Source: G051903925 sp051903925 (GTDB lineage Bacteria; Pseudomonadota; Alphaproteobacteria; Zavarziniales; Zavarziniaceae). From it: a stretch of DNA of 64,000 nucleotides. Shown here one piece after another: positions 27,373 through 36,133 of this stretch. Location: NCBI RefSeq assembly GCF_051903925.1, contig NZ_CP173678.1, forward strand, positions 4,216,001 to 4,280,000. The letters are read 5' to 3'. Position numbers and translations under genes: made by a program. Position 1 is the stretch's first letter; each line of letters opens with the position of its first letter. Below the pieces are notes generated by a model. The model ran no database searches. It was not told the origin of the DNA and saw only the letters and a list, made by a program, of their open reading frames with translations.

Positions 27373-27711
27373 CTAGAGCGAATCCGGACCGGTCTCGCCG
27401 GTCCGGATGCGAACGGATTGCATCAGGTCGAGGACGAAGATCTTGCCGTCGCCGATCTTGCCGGTCTGGGCGGCCTTCTGGATCGCTTCGACAACCTGTT
27501 CGACCAGTTCGTCGGCGACCGCAGCCTCGATCTTCACCTTGGGCAGGAAGCTCACGGTGTACTCGGCACCGCGATAGATCTCGGTGTGCCCCTTCTGCCG
27601 ACCAAAGCCCTTCACTTCGCTGACCGTCAGCCCGGGCACGCCCAGAGCCGCGAGAGCCTCGCGCACGTCATCAAGCTTGAATGGCTTGATGACGGCCATG
27701 ACCATTTTCAT
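27373..27711 (-). CDS. glnK: Nitrogen regulatory protein PII (GlnK/GlnB)
   Basis: 112 aa, exact PII length. It starts MKMVMAVIKPFKLDDVREAL and has the T-loop GRQKGHTEIYRGAEYTVSFLPK with the uridylylation site Tyr51, and ends with GKIGDGKIFVLDLMQSVRIRTGE. PII senses 2-oxoglutarate and ATP/ADP and blocks AmtB or modulates NtrB/GlnE. Linkage to amtB makes the GlnK assignment likely. A GGGGGAT Shine-Dalgarno lies 5 nt before ATG 27711, and a sigma-54-like promoter lies about 50 nt upstream. Confidence 0.96.
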   Translation of the reverse strand: MKMVMAVIKPFKLDDVREALAALGVPGLTVSEVKGFGRQKGHTEIYRGAEYTVSFLPKVKIEAAVADELVEQVVEAIQKAAQTGKIGDGKIFVLDLMQSVRIRTGETGPDSL

Positions 27712-27759
27712 TGCGATCCCCCAGTTCCGCGGCCGCTGCGCCGCCCTGCAGTTGCTGTT

Positions 27760-27776
27760 TTCAAGATTCGTGCCAG
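27760..27776 (-). promoter_or_regulatory. Sigma-54-type promoter of glnK-amtB
   Basis: On the minus strand the sequence CTGGCACGAATCTTGAA matches the sigma-54 consensus YTGGCACG-N4-TTGCW, with the required 10 nt between the -24 GG and the -12 element. The only departure is TTGA in place of TTGC at -12. It predicts a transcript start near 27749 and a leader of roughly 40 nt. Nitrogen control of glnK-amtB by NtrC and sigma-54 is well known in proteobacteria; no convincing NtrC site was found upstream. Confidence 0.65.
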
Positions 27777-27890
27777 TGTGCAGTCCAGGAGCCCGAAGCA
27801 GGCCGCCGGAGTGCGCTGCACAAATATTGGGCAAAGAACACTTTGGCTGCCAGTTCTTTGGTCGCCACACAGATGAATCCGAGAGCACCC

Positions 27891-29207
27891 ATGCGTCGCC
27901 GCGCCCACCCCAACGCCGTTCCCCGCGGCGCGCCCTGGCTCCGTCCGACACTGGCCGCCCTGGCCGAGGTCGAAACCGGCCGCGCGGCCGACCGGGTCCT
28001 GGGCAGCATCTTCCGGAACGAGCGCGTGTCGCCGGAGCATCGCGCCTCGGTTGCGCGCCTGGTCGATGCGGTCCAGCGCGCCCGCGCCCAGCTTGACTGG
28101 TGGCTGGAGCGGCTGGTCGCACCGATCAACCCGCGCACCCGCGTGATCGCCGCCCTCGCCCTGATCGAGGAGCTGGACCTGAACGCGATCACCTGGGCCT
28201 TCAATGACGTGCGGCTGGCGCCAGAGGAACAGAAGCTGGCGAGGCGCCTGGCCGAGCGCGTCCTGACCCATTCGGCGCAGCCCCGTGCCGTGCGCCTCAA
28301 CATTCCCGCCTGGGCGGAGCCCCTGCTCGACGCGCGCTTCGGCGAGGTGGCAGAGGCGGAGATCCTGGCGCTGACGCGGACGGCGGGCCTGGATCTGCGG
28401 GCCAATGCGCTGCTTGCCGAGCGCGATGCGGTTCGGCACGCGCTGGCCGCGCAGGACGTGCAGGCGGAGCCGACGGCGCATTCCCCCTGGGGCCTGCGTG
28501 TCGCCGGGCGGCCGCCGATCGCCCGCACCCGCGCCTATACCGACGGCTGGGTCGAGGTCCAGGACGAAGGCTCGCAGATCGCCAGCCTGCTGGTCGAGGC
28601 AGCGCCCGGCATGCGCGTGCTGGACCTGTGCAGTGGCGCCGGCGGCAAGACCCTGGCCCTGGCGGCGGCCATGCAGAACAAGGGCCGCATCGTGGCATGT
28701 GACGTCCATGACGGCCGCATCGCCGATGCCGCGACGCGCCTGCGCCGCGCCCAGGTGCACAACGTGTCGTCCCGCGTCGTGGCAGCCGAGCGCGATCCGT
28801 GGCTGGCCAGGCACAAGGCCGGATTCGACCGCGTCCTGGTCGACGCGCCCTGCAGCGGCACCGGCACCTGGCGCCGCAATCCCGATGCGCGCTGGCAGCT
28901 GGGACCGGAGCGCCTGGCCGACCTGATCCGCGTCCAGGCGGCCCTGCTGGCGGACGCGGCGGCGCTTGTCCGTCCTGGCGGCCGCCTGGTCTATGTCACC
29001 TGTTCGGTCCTGGCGTGCGAGAACGACGATCAGGTGACGGCCCTGCTCGCGGCCCGGCCCGAGCTGTCCCTGATGGACATCCGCGCCGCCTGGCCGCGCC
29101 TGATGGCCAGTCCCTGTCCGGCCGATGGACCCACCCTGCAGCTCAGTCCCCGGCGCAGCGGCACGGACGGCATGTTCGTGGCGGTACTGGAGCGTGCGGT
29201 CGCATGA
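27891..29207 (+). CDS. RsmB-family rRNA (cytosine-C5) methyltransferase
   Basis: 438 aa. N-terminal NusB-like helical domain (about 15-140) and a C-terminal SAM-dependent NOL1/NOP2/Sun domain: DEGSQIASLLVEAAPGMRVLDLCSGAGGKTLALA (SAM site), FDRVLVDAPCSGTGTWRRNPDARW (Cys321) and GGRLVYVTCSVLACEND (Cys371, the position of the usual nucleophile). It methylates a cytosine in 16S rRNA, C967 in the RsmB case. ATG 27891 is preferred for its GAGAG Shine-Dalgarno; ATG 27873 is in frame. Divergent from glnK, and it overlaps rlmJ by 4 nt. Confidence 0.9.
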   Translation: MRRRAHPNAVPRGAPWLRPTLAALAEVETGRAADRVLGSIFRNERVSPEHRASVARLVDAVQRARAQLDWWLERLVAPINPRTRVIAALALIEELDLNAITWAFNDVRLAPEEQKLARRLAERVLTHSAQPRAVRLNIPAWAEPLLDARFGEVAEAEILALTRTAGLDLRANALLAERDAVRHALAAQDVQAEPTAHSPWGLRVAGRPPIARTRAYTDGWVEVQDEGSQIASLLVEAAPGMRVLDLCSGAGGKTLALAAAMQNKGRIVACDVHDGRIADAATRLRRAQVHNVSSRVVAAERDPWLARHKAGFDRVLVDAPCSGTGTWRRNPDARWQLGPERLADLIRVQAALLADAAALVRPGGRLVYVTCSVLACENDDQVTALLAARPELSLMDIRAAWPRLMASPCPADGPTLQLSPRRSGTDGMFVAVLERAVA

Positions 29208-30052
29208 ACTACCATCACGCCTATCACGCGGGCGGGGCGGCCGACATCCTGAAGCACGCCGTCCTGGCCCTGGTCCTGGCCCGGCTGGCGGCGAAGCCGA
29301 AGCCGCTGGCCGTACTGGATGCCTTTGCCGGCAGCGGCCTGGCGGACCTTGAGGCCGAGGCGGCTCTGGCCACGGGCGAAGCCGCTTCCGGCATCGCCCG
29401 CCTGTGGCCGGAACGGGCGTCGCTGCCGGAGCTCGCGCCCTTTCTCGGCGCAGTGGCGGCCTGCAACCCGGGCGGTGGCTGGCGGCAGTATCCAGGATCG
29501 CCACTGGTGGCATTGCACGGCCTGCGCGACGGCGACCGCCTGATCCTGTGCGAGACGCAGGACGAACCGGCAACGGCCCTGCGGCGGTCCGTGCGCGGCC
29601 GGAGCGGCGTGGAGGTCCACCAGCGCGACGGCTGGGAGGCGATCCGCGCGCTGCTGCCGCCGCGTGAGCGGCGCGGCCTGCTGCTGCTCGACCCGCCCTT
29701 CGAGAAGCCGGGCGAGATGGAGCGCCTGGCCCGCGCCCTGGAACAGGGCGGCCGGCGCTGGCCGGGGGCGGCGCTGCTGGCCTGGTATCCGATCAAGGAG
29801 CGGGCGGTGGTCGATGGCCTGCACCGCGCCGCGGCCGAACTTCCCGTCGAATCGGTCCTGGCGATCGAGCTCGCCGAGGCGACGACGGGCCCCTTCCGCC
29901 TGGCGGGCAGCGGCATGGTCGTGGTCAATCCGCCCTGGCGCTTCGCGGCCGAGGCCGCGCCAGTCCTGGAGCGGATGGCGCGCATCCTGGGGCAGCGGTT
30001 GGTCCTGTCGGAGCTGCGTCCCACGACCGTTCACGCAGCGCGAACGGTCTGA
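29204..30052 (+). CDS. rlmJ: 23S rRNA (adenine(2030)-N6)-methyltransferase RlmJ
   Basis: 282 aa. The N-terminal signature MNYHHAYHAGGAADILKHAV is diagnostic; also DAFAGSGLADLE (SAM site), YPGSPLVA, GLLLLDPPFEKPGEM (the catalytic DPPF) and GMVVVNPPW. It methylates A2030 of 23S rRNA before ribosome assembly. The start ATG overlaps the stop of the RsmB-type gene (ATGA at 29204-29207), so two rRNA methyltransferases are translationally coupled. Confidence 0.95.
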   Translation: MNYHHAYHAGGAADILKHAVLALVLARLAAKPKPLAVLDAFAGSGLADLEAEAALATGEAASGIARLWPERASLPELAPFLGAVAACNPGGGWRQYPGSPLVALHGLRDGDRLILCETQDEPATALRRSVRGRSGVEVHQRDGWEAIRALLPPRERRGLLLLDPPFEKPGEMERLARALEQGGRRWPGAALLAWYPIKERAVVDGLHRAAAELPVESVLAIELAEATTGPFRLAGSGMVVVNPPWRFAAEAAPVLERMARILGQRLVLSELRPTTVHAARTV

Positions 30053-30154
30053 TCGCCCGCTGGCGCAGGCAATGCGCCCGCCGGCGAAGGCGGCATGGCC
30101 CGGCTGCTGGCGATCGGGCGTCCTTAGCGCACAATCGTCCCAGCCGATGGTGCA

Positions 30155-31465
30155 ATGCCCGTGTCCCAGTCTTCCCTTCTTCACATCCTGGCAGCCCCGC
30201 GCCGGGCCCTGCGCATGTTGACCCGCGCGCCGATCGCGCTGACCCCGCGCGAGACGCGCGTGTTCTGGATCGTGGGCCTGGCGTTCCTGGCCAACGAGTA
30301 CGACCAGACGATCTATTCGATGGCCATCGCCCAGGTTCAGCGCGAGCTGCTGATCGGCGACGACGCGATCGGCGGCCTGACCGGCCTGATCCGCCTGGGC
30401 GTCATTCCGGCCGCACTGCTGGCCATGGGCGGCGACCTGGCCGGGCGACGGCGCCTGCTGATGCTGACCATCCTGGGCCTGACGCTGGCGACCGCGGCCA
30501 CCGCCTTTGCCCAGACGCCCGCGCAGTTCGCCCTGTGCCAGGCAATCGCGCGGGCCTTCGCCACGGCGGAGGAGCTGCTGTCCATCGTCGTCATCGCCGA
30601 GGAAATGCGGCCGGAGGTGCGCGGCTGGGCCCTGGGCGCGTTGGCGGCGCTGGGCGCCATGGGCAGCGGCGTCGCCTCCATCATGTTCGGTCTGGTCGAC
30701 CTGCTGCCCTTTGGCTGGCGGGCGCTCTACCTGCTGGGCGCCCTGCCACTGCTGGGCATCGCCTGGGCGCGGCGTGGCCTGCCAGAGACCGAGCGCTTCG
30801 CCAGGGTGGGGGCTGCCCCCTCCCCGCTGGCGCCGCTGCTGCAACTGGCCCGGCAATATCCCCGCCGCGTCGGCCTGCTGGTGGCCCTGATCGCGCCGAT
30901 GTCCTTTGCCATGGCGCCCACACTCTTCTTCATGGCCAAGTACCTGCAGACGGACCAGGGCTACAGCCCCGCGAACGTCGCCACCGTATTCTTCCTGGGG
31001 GGATCGATCGCCTTCCTGGGCAACCTGGTCGCCGGCCGACTGGCCGACCGCGTTGGCCGCCGACCGATCCTGATCGTGGGCGTTTTGCTGATGTCCGCGG
31101 CCTATGCCCTGTTCTACCAGGCAAGCGGAGCGGCAGTGATCGCGGCGTGGATCGTCGGCCTGTTCTCCTACTACGCTGCCTATGTCGTGGTGACGGCGCT
31201 CAGCGCCGAGCTGTTCCCGACCTCGGCCCGGGGCACGGCGTCCGGCCTGCGTGGCCTGGCGGCGGCGGGCTTCCAGGCGGCGGGCCTGTTCGCCAGCTCT
31301 GCCCTGCTGCCCTGGGCCGGTTCCCAGGCCAATGCGATCGCCTGGCTGCTGCTCGTGCCGCCGCTGACCGCCCTCATCGCCTGGCTCCTGCTGCCGGAGA
31401 CTGCCCGGCGCGACCTGGACGAGACGGCGCAGCCCGACGGACGGCCGCCCGCCGCGCGCAACTGA
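30155..31465 (+). CDS. MFS transporter
   Basis: 436 aa with twelve hydrophobic segments. Major-facilitator motif A appears in both halves (GGDLAGRRRLLML and GRLADRVGRRPILI). An early acidic motif, ANEYDQTIYSMA in helix 1, and the inter-domain GLPETERF sequence place it near the sugar-porter/metabolite-H symporter groups. Substrate unknown. It begins 102 nt after rlmJ. The downstream gamma-glutamyltransferase-like gene on the same strand hints that it might carry a peptide-derived or amino-acid-like compound, which is speculative. Confidence 0.85.
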   Translation: MPVSQSSLLHILAAPRRALRMLTRAPIALTPRETRVFWIVGLAFLANEYDQTIYSMAIAQVQRELLIGDDAIGGLTGLIRLGVIPAALLAMGGDLAGRRRLLMLTILGLTLATAATAFAQTPAQFALCQAIARAFATAEELLSIVVIAEEMRPEVRGWALGALAALGAMGSGVASIMFGLVDLLPFGWRALYLLGALPLLGIAWARRGLPETERFARVGAAPSPLAPLLQLARQYPRRVGLLVALIAPMSFAMAPTLFFMAKYLQTDQGYSPANVATVFFLGGSIAFLGNLVAGRLADRVGRRPILIVGVLLMSAAYALFYQASGAAVIAAWIVGLFSYYAAYVVVTALSAELFPTSARGTASGLRGLAAAGFQAAGLFASSALLPWAGSQANAIAWLLLVPPLTALIAWLLLPETARRDLDETAQPDGRPPAARN

Positions 31466-31549
31466 GCTTTGATCCTCCCGCAATGGCCGATCCGCGCCGC
31501 TTCGGCCAGGATGGCGCCCCATGGGCACAGCTTCAGGTGGGTACGAGGG

Positions 31550-33130
31550 ATGAGGGATCTGCAGCAGGGCGGCCGCTCGACGGTCCATGGCGTCAACGGG
31601 GCAGCCGCGACCTCGCAGCCGGCGGCGACCCTTGCCGCGATCGAGATCCTGAAGGCCGGCGGCAACGCGGTCGATGCTGCCGTCGCCGCCTGTGCCGTGC
31701 AATGCGTGGTCGAGCCGATGTCGACCGGCATCGGTGGCGACTGCTTCGCCCTGCTGGCCCTGAATGGCAAGGCGCCGGTGATCGGCTTCAACGGCTCGGG
31801 CCGTGCGCCCCGCGCCCTAACCCTCGACTGGTTCCGGCGGCAGGGCGTGAGCGAGATCCAGGCCAACTCGACCGGCGCCGTCACCGTGCCGGGTGCCGTC
31901 GATGCCTGGGCCCAGTTGGTCGAGGCGCACGGCCGCATGGACCTTGGCCGCGTTCTGGAACCGGCGATCCGCTGTGCGGAGGACGGTTTCGTCGTCGGCC
32001 CGCGCTGTGCCTATGAATGGCACAAGGACAGCGCAATCCTCAGCGTCGAGGGGCGCCGCCACTACCTGCGCGATGGGGCAGCACCGCGCGTGGGCACCGT
32101 GATGAAGCTCCCCGCCCTGGCCGAGACGCTGAAGACGATCGCCGCACAGGGGCGCGACGGCTTCTATCGTGGCTGGGTCGCCGACGACCTGGTGGCCAGC
32201 CTGGCCGCCCATGGCGGCGTCATGCGCCATGAGGACCTGGAGCAGCACCGGGGACAGGTCGTCACGCCGATTTCGGCCGATTATCGGGGCCGCACGGTCC
32301 ACCAGATCCCGCCCAATGGCCAGGGCCTGACCGCCCTGCTGATTCTCAACATCCTCCAGGGTTTCGAGCTCTCCGGCCTCGATCCCCTGGGGCCGGAGCG
32401 CATGCACCTGGAGGCGGAGGCGACGAGGCTTGCCTGGCAGTGCCGCGACGCCCTCATCGCGGATCCGGAGCGTGGCGACGTGCCGGTCGAACGCCTGCTG
32501 AGCGAGGCGCAGGCCAGGCGGATGCAGGCGGCCATCGACCGCAAGGCCGCGCACCCGCCGGCGCGGCTGCCCGACGTCGCCTCGGCCAACACGGTCTACC
32601 TGACGGTGGTCGACCGCGACCGCAATGTCGTCTCGTTCATCAATTCGCTGTTCGACCATTTCGGCAGCGGCTTCTGTGGAGCCAGGTCGGGCGTGCTGCT
32701 GCAGAACCGCGGCTGCGGCTTCGTGCTGGAGGAGGGGCACCCCAACGTGGTGGCGGGGGGCAAGCGGCCGCTGCACACGATCATCCCCGGCATGGTGACG
32801 CAGGGCGACCGCGCGGTGCTGGGCTATGGCGTCATGGGCGGCTTCTTCCAGCCGGTCGGCCACGCCCATGTCCTGACCAACTGGATCGACTTCGGCCTGG
32901 ATATCCAGCAGGCGATCGACATGCCGCGCGGTTTCCACCATGGCGACGTCTATTCGCTCGAAAAGGGTGTTCCCGCGGCGACGGCCGAAGCCCTGGCGGC
33001 ACTGGGTCACCGCACGGCCCGCAGCGCCGAACCCATGGGCGGGGGCCAGGGCATCGTCATCGACTGGGAGGCCGGCACCCTGTCCGCTGGATCGGACCCG
33101 CGCAAGGATGGCTGTGCGCTGGCCTATTGA
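31550..33130 (+). CDS. Gamma-glutamyltransferase family protein
   Basis: 526 aa Ntn-hydrolase precursor expected to self-cleave before a threonine. The large-subunit start RDLQQGGRSTVHGVNGAAATSQ and GGNAVDAAVAA are typical. The predicted nucleophile is Thr348 in SANTVYLTVVDRDRN, where classic GGTs read TTHLSVVD; the variant resembles the YwrD-like branch. Later motifs are FINSLFDHFGSG and GKRPLHTIIPGMV. No signal peptide is seen, so it is probably cytoplasmic, unlike periplasmic Ggt. ATG 31550 is chosen from the family N-terminus; ATG 31511 is in frame. Reaction: hydrolysis or transfer of gamma-glutamyl groups. Confidence 0.87.
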   Translation: MRDLQQGGRSTVHGVNGAAATSQPAATLAAIEILKAGGNAVDAAVAACAVQCVVEPMSTGIGGDCFALLALNGKAPVIGFNGSGRAPRALTLDWFRRQGVSEIQANSTGAVTVPGAVDAWAQLVEAHGRMDLGRVLEPAIRCAEDGFVVGPRCAYEWHKDSAILSVEGRRHYLRDGAAPRVGTVMKLPALAETLKTIAAQGRDGFYRGWVADDLVASLAAHGGVMRHEDLEQHRGQVVTPISADYRGRTVHQIPPNGQGLTALLILNILQGFELSGLDPLGPERMHLEAEATRLAWQCRDALIADPERGDVPVERLLSEAQARRMQAAIDRKAAHPPARLPDVASANTVYLTVVDRDRNVVSFINSLFDHFGSGFCGARSGVLLQNRGCGFVLEEGHPNVVAGGKRPLHTIIPGMVTQGDRAVLGYGVMGGFFQPVGHAHVLTNWIDFGLDIQQAIDMPRGFHHGDVYSLEKGVPAATAEALAALGHRTARSAEPMGGGQGIVIDWEAGTLSAGSDPRKDGCALAY

Positions 33131-33180
33131 GGAGCAGGCCATGGCGCGCGGAGTTCGCGCAATGCGGGCGCTGCGCACGC

Positions 33181-33213
33181 GAAGCCCCGGGAAATTACGG
33201 CTTCTTTAACTTT
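33181..33213 (+). terminator. Weak intrinsic terminator after the GGT-like gene
   Basis: GAAGCC (33181-33186) and GGCTTC (33199-33204) pair around a 12-nt loop and are followed by TTTAACTTT. It lies 50 nt after the gamma-glutamyltransferase stop and upstream of the c-di-GMP gene. The stem is short. Confidence 0.45.
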
Positions 33214-33287
33214 CCGCCCATAGGGTCGCACCTCACGCGCGGACCTTGGAGACGGTGGCTTTGGTCACGTCTGGTATCATCGAACCC

Positions 33288-34982
33288 ATGCCGGATGAGG
33301 ATCGCCGGGAGCTTGAGCGGCTTAGAACCGCTCTCAAGGCTTCCGGCGACATCGTCTATGAGTGGGACCTGACCAGCGGCCACATCATCTGGTCCAGCAA
33401 TGCCGCCCTCGCCCTGGGGCTGGAGGATGTGGCGGAACTGGCGACCGCCGACGCCTTTCGCACCCGCATCAATGCCGAGGACCTGGCCGCGCGCACCGCG
33501 ATCCTGGCCACCCACCTGCGCGGCGAAGGCACCTACGACGCCGAGTTCCGCGTGCGCAGCGGCACGGGCGATTTCTGCTGGGTCCAGGACCGCGGCATGG
33601 CCGAGTTCGACGAGCAGGGCCAGGCGACCCGGATGGTGGGCACCATGCGGGTGGTGACCGAGCGCAAGGAGCGCGAGGCGCAGCTGGAGTTCCTGGCCAG
33701 TTATGACGAGCTGACCGGCCACCTCAACCGCTCGCGCCTGCGCGATGCGCTGGCCCATGCCCTTGCCTATTCGCTGCGCTACAACGCGCCGTCGGCCTTC
33801 CTGCTGGTGGGCATCGACAACCTGACCGTCATCAACGACGCCTATGGCTACGACGTGGCGGACGCCGCCATCGTCTCGGTGGGGCAGCGGCTGGAGACCT
33901 GCCTGCGCAATACCGACGTGATCGGCCGCGTGGCGGGCAACCGATTCGGCATCGTGCTGGCCAATTGCGCCGAGGCCGACATGGCCCGGATCGCGGACAA
34001 GATCCTGAAGGCCGTGCGCGGTACCGTGATCGAGACGGGGCCGGGCCCTGTCTCCCTCTCCGTCTCCATCGGCGGCGTGGCCATCCCGACCGCGGCCCGG
34101 ACGACCTATGCCGCCATGCAGCATGCGGAGGAAGCCCTGAGCACCGCCAAGGCCGGCGGGCGGGACTGCTTCCACGCCTATCTGACCTCCGAATCGCGTG
34201 AGGTCGTGCGCCGCCGCAACGTCGCCATCGCCGAACGGGTGGTGACGGCGCTCAAGGAGCGGCGCCTGGCGCTGGCCTTCCAGCCGATCGTGGACGCCAC
34301 CGACCATTCGATCATCCGCCAGCACGAATGCCTGATCCGCATGATCGAGCCGGACGGCCAGGTGACGGCCGCCGGCCTGTTCATTCCGGTCGTGGAGCAG
34401 CTGGGCCTGGTCCGTCTGGTCGACCGCCGCGCCCTCGAACTCGGCCTCGACGTGCTGCAACGCCATCGCGAGGCGCGCCTTGCGCTCAACGTCTCCGGCC
34501 TCACCGCCTCCGACCAGGGTTGGCTGCGCTCGGTCCTGGCGACGATCCGCGCCCAGCGCGAAGTCGCCGACCGCCTGACCATCGAGATCACCGAGACGGT
34601 GGCGATCCAGGACATCGAGGAGATGGCCCGTTTCGTCGCGACGCTTCGCGAACTGGGCTGCAAGGTGGCGCTCGACGATTTCGGCGCGGGCTACACCTCG
34701 TTCCGCCACCTGAAGTCCCTGGCGGTGGACAAGGTGAAGATCGACGGCGCCTTTGTCCGCGACCTCGCCAACAGCCCCGAGAACCAGCTCTTCGTCCGCA
34801 CCCTTCTCGACCTCGCCGCCGCCTTCAACCTGGAGACGGTGGCCGAGTGCGTCGAGACACAGGAAGACGCCGAGACGCTGCGCCAGCTCGGCGTACAGCA
34901 GCTCCAGGGCTACCTCTTCGGCAAGCCCAGCTTCGAGCCCTTCGGTCTCCAGGCAAGGCCGATGGGGACGGGTGCCGAGTAG
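33288..34982 (+). CDS. PAS - degenerate GGDEF - EAL protein (cyclic-di-GMP phosphodiesterase candidate)
   Basis: 564 aa from ATG 33288; TTG 33246, GTG 33255 and TTG 33261 (with GGAGA eight bases before it) are in-frame alternatives. Order: PAS (about 10-135: GDIVYEWDLTSGHIIW, FCWVQDRG), GGDEF (about 140-300) with the signature replaced by AGNRF, so no cyclase activity is expected, then EAL (about 315-555). In the EAL domain the name motif is HECLIRM, but NVSG, IEITET, LDDFGAGYTSF, VKIDGAFVRDL, AECVET and LQGYLFGKP are kept, so hydrolysis of c-di-GMP is plausible. Soluble; no membrane helix. Confidence 0.88.
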   Translation: MPDEDRRELERLRTALKASGDIVYEWDLTSGHIIWSSNAALALGLEDVAELATADAFRTRINAEDLAARTAILATHLRGEGTYDAEFRVRSGTGDFCWVQDRGMAEFDEQGQATRMVGTMRVVTERKEREAQLEFLASYDELTGHLNRSRLRDALAHALAYSLRYNAPSAFLLVGIDNLTVINDAYGYDVADAAIVSVGQRLETCLRNTDVIGRVAGNRFGIVLANCAEADMARIADKILKAVRGTVIETGPGPVSLSVSIGGVAIPTAARTTYAAMQHAEEALSTAKAGGRDCFHAYLTSESREVVRRRNVAIAERVVTALKERRLALAFQPIVDATDHSIIRQHECLIRMIEPDGQVTAAGLFIPVVEQLGLVRLVDRRALELGLDVLQRHREARLALNVSGLTASDQGWLRSVLATIRAQREVADRLTIEITETVAIQDIEEMARFVATLRELGCKVALDDFGAGYTSFRHLKSLAVDKVKIDGAFVRDLANSPENQLFVRTLLDLAAAFNLETVAECVETQEDAETLRQLGVQQLQGYLFGKPSFEPFGLQARPMGTGAE

Positions 34983-34985
34983 GGC

Positions 34986-35657
34986 CTACTTGTCCCCCGG
35001 CACGCCGTAGCGGGGGGAGGAGGCGGGGTCCAGCGCCCGCTGGACATAGGGTTCGACCTGGGGCTCGTAGACTGCCCACAGCGCCTCCAGCGCCGTCACC
35101 GGGTCGTCGCTCCAGTCCACGCGCAGGTCGATGATGGGCCAGGACACCTCGCGCACCACCTTGAGCCCGATGGAGTGCACCGGCCCCTCCTCGCCTCCCG
35201 CATCCAGGGCCGCGCGCATCGCCTTGATCAGGCGTACCGCCAGCAATCCCTCGGCCGCGTGGAAGGATTTCAGCATGGCGGCCGGCACGTTGGTGTTGGC
35301 CAGCAAGTTGCCGGCCGCCGCCGCATCCGTGGAATGGGCCGTGGCGTGCGTGCCAAGCGTGCGGGCGCCGGACCAGGTCGCGACGCGGCCCTGCGCGTCG
35401 ACCGCCGACAGCTGCCGGAAGTCGGCGAACGGGGTCGAGGCGACGGCGACATCGACCGCGGTCTGTGCGTCCGCGCCCAAAGCCAGCAGGTCCAGCATCT
35501 TCGGACCCAGGGTCGGGTCCGTGATGTTCTGGGTCGAGACGGCACCGACCCCGGCCCGGGCATAGGCGCAGCGCGCTGCGACCGCGGGGGAGGACGAGGA
35601 GACGGCCATGCCGAAGCTGCCGGTGGCTGGGCAGCGGGCGACGATCGAGAAGGTCAT
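34986..35657 (-). CDS. DUF1028 family protein (putative Ntn-type hydrolase)
   Basis: 223 aa, full-length DUF1028: MTFSIVARCPATGSFGMAVSSSSPAVAARCAYARAGVGAV at the start, VSTQNITDPTLGPKMLDLL, then a C-terminal acidic VDWSDDP segment. The family has an Ntn-hydrolase-like fold and is repeatedly found next to RidA and amidohydrolases, but no reaction is established. It follows the RidA gene by 4 nt, so the two are surely co-transcribed. No signal peptide. Confidence 0.87.
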   Translation of the reverse strand: MTFSIVARCPATGSFGMAVSSSSPAVAARCAYARAGVGAVSTQNITDPTLGPKMLDLLALGADAQTAVDVAVASTPFADFRQLSAVDAQGRVATWSGARTLGTHATAHSTDAAAAGNLLANTNVPAAMLKSFHAAEGLLAVRLIKAMRAALDAGGEEGPVHSIGLKVVREVSWPIIDLRVDWSDDPVTALEALWAVYEPQVEPYVQRALDPASSPRYGVPGDK

Positions 35658-35661
35658 CGCC

Positions 35662-36075
35662 TCAATCCGGGATGACGGCGATGGCGTCGACCTCGACCAC
35701 CCATTCGGGGCGTGCGAGGCCCGAGATGATCAGGCCGGTCGAGACGGGGAACACCCCCTTCAGCCAGCGCCCGACCTCGCGATAGACGGCCTCGCGATAG
35801 CGGGGATCGGTGATGTAGATCGTGATCTTGCAGATATGGTCGAGGGAGGAGCCCGCCTCCTCCAGCAGCATCTTGATGTTGGCCATGGCACGTTCGGTCT
35901 GCGCCGTGGGGTCGCCGATGCCGATGCTCTCGCGCGTGTCCAGGTCCTGGCCGATCTGGCCGCGGACAAAGACCATCGTGCCGCGCGCGACGACGACCTG
36001 GGCCAGGTCGTTGTCCAGCTTCTGCTCCGGATAGGTGTCCTTGGTATTGAACGTGCGAATGCGCGTGTGCGCCAT
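35662..36075 (-). CDS. RidA family protein
   Basis: 137 aa. YjgF/YER057c/UK114 fold: GTMVFVRGQIGQDLDTRE, QTERAMANIKMLLEEAGSSLDHICKITIYITDPRYRE, and WVVEVDAIAV at the end. RidA proteins hydrolyse reactive enamine/imine intermediates; subfamily members such as RutC act in specific catabolic routes. The usual catalytic Arg at the R-P-x-x-V-E region appears as ARPEWVVEVDA. ATG 36075 is the start that begins MAHTRIRTFN. Co-operonic with DUF1028 and, 58 nt upstream, the flavin monooxygenase. Confidence 0.9.
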   Translation of the reverse strand: MAHTRIRTFNTKDTYPEQKLDNDLAQVVVARGTMVFVRGQIGQDLDTRESIGIGDPTAQTERAMANIKMLLEEAGSSLDHICKITIYITDPRYREAVYREVGRWLKGVFPVSTGLIISGLARPEWVVEVDAIAVIPD

Positions 36076-36133
36076 CAGGCTCTCCGTCACAAATGCCTTG
36101 GTCAGCAATCAACTCAGGCCTGCGGTCAAGGGC

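Noticed and set aside
27811..27821. GTGC-GCT-GCAC palindrome upstream of glnK as an NtrC site
   Set aside because: NtrC sites read GCAC...GTGC; here the halves are in the opposite order and the spacing is too short.
29030..31702. An 890-codon minus-strand open frame opposite rlmJ and the MFS gene
   Set aside because: Low-complexity Gln/Arg/Gly translation; both genes on the plus strand are unambiguous.
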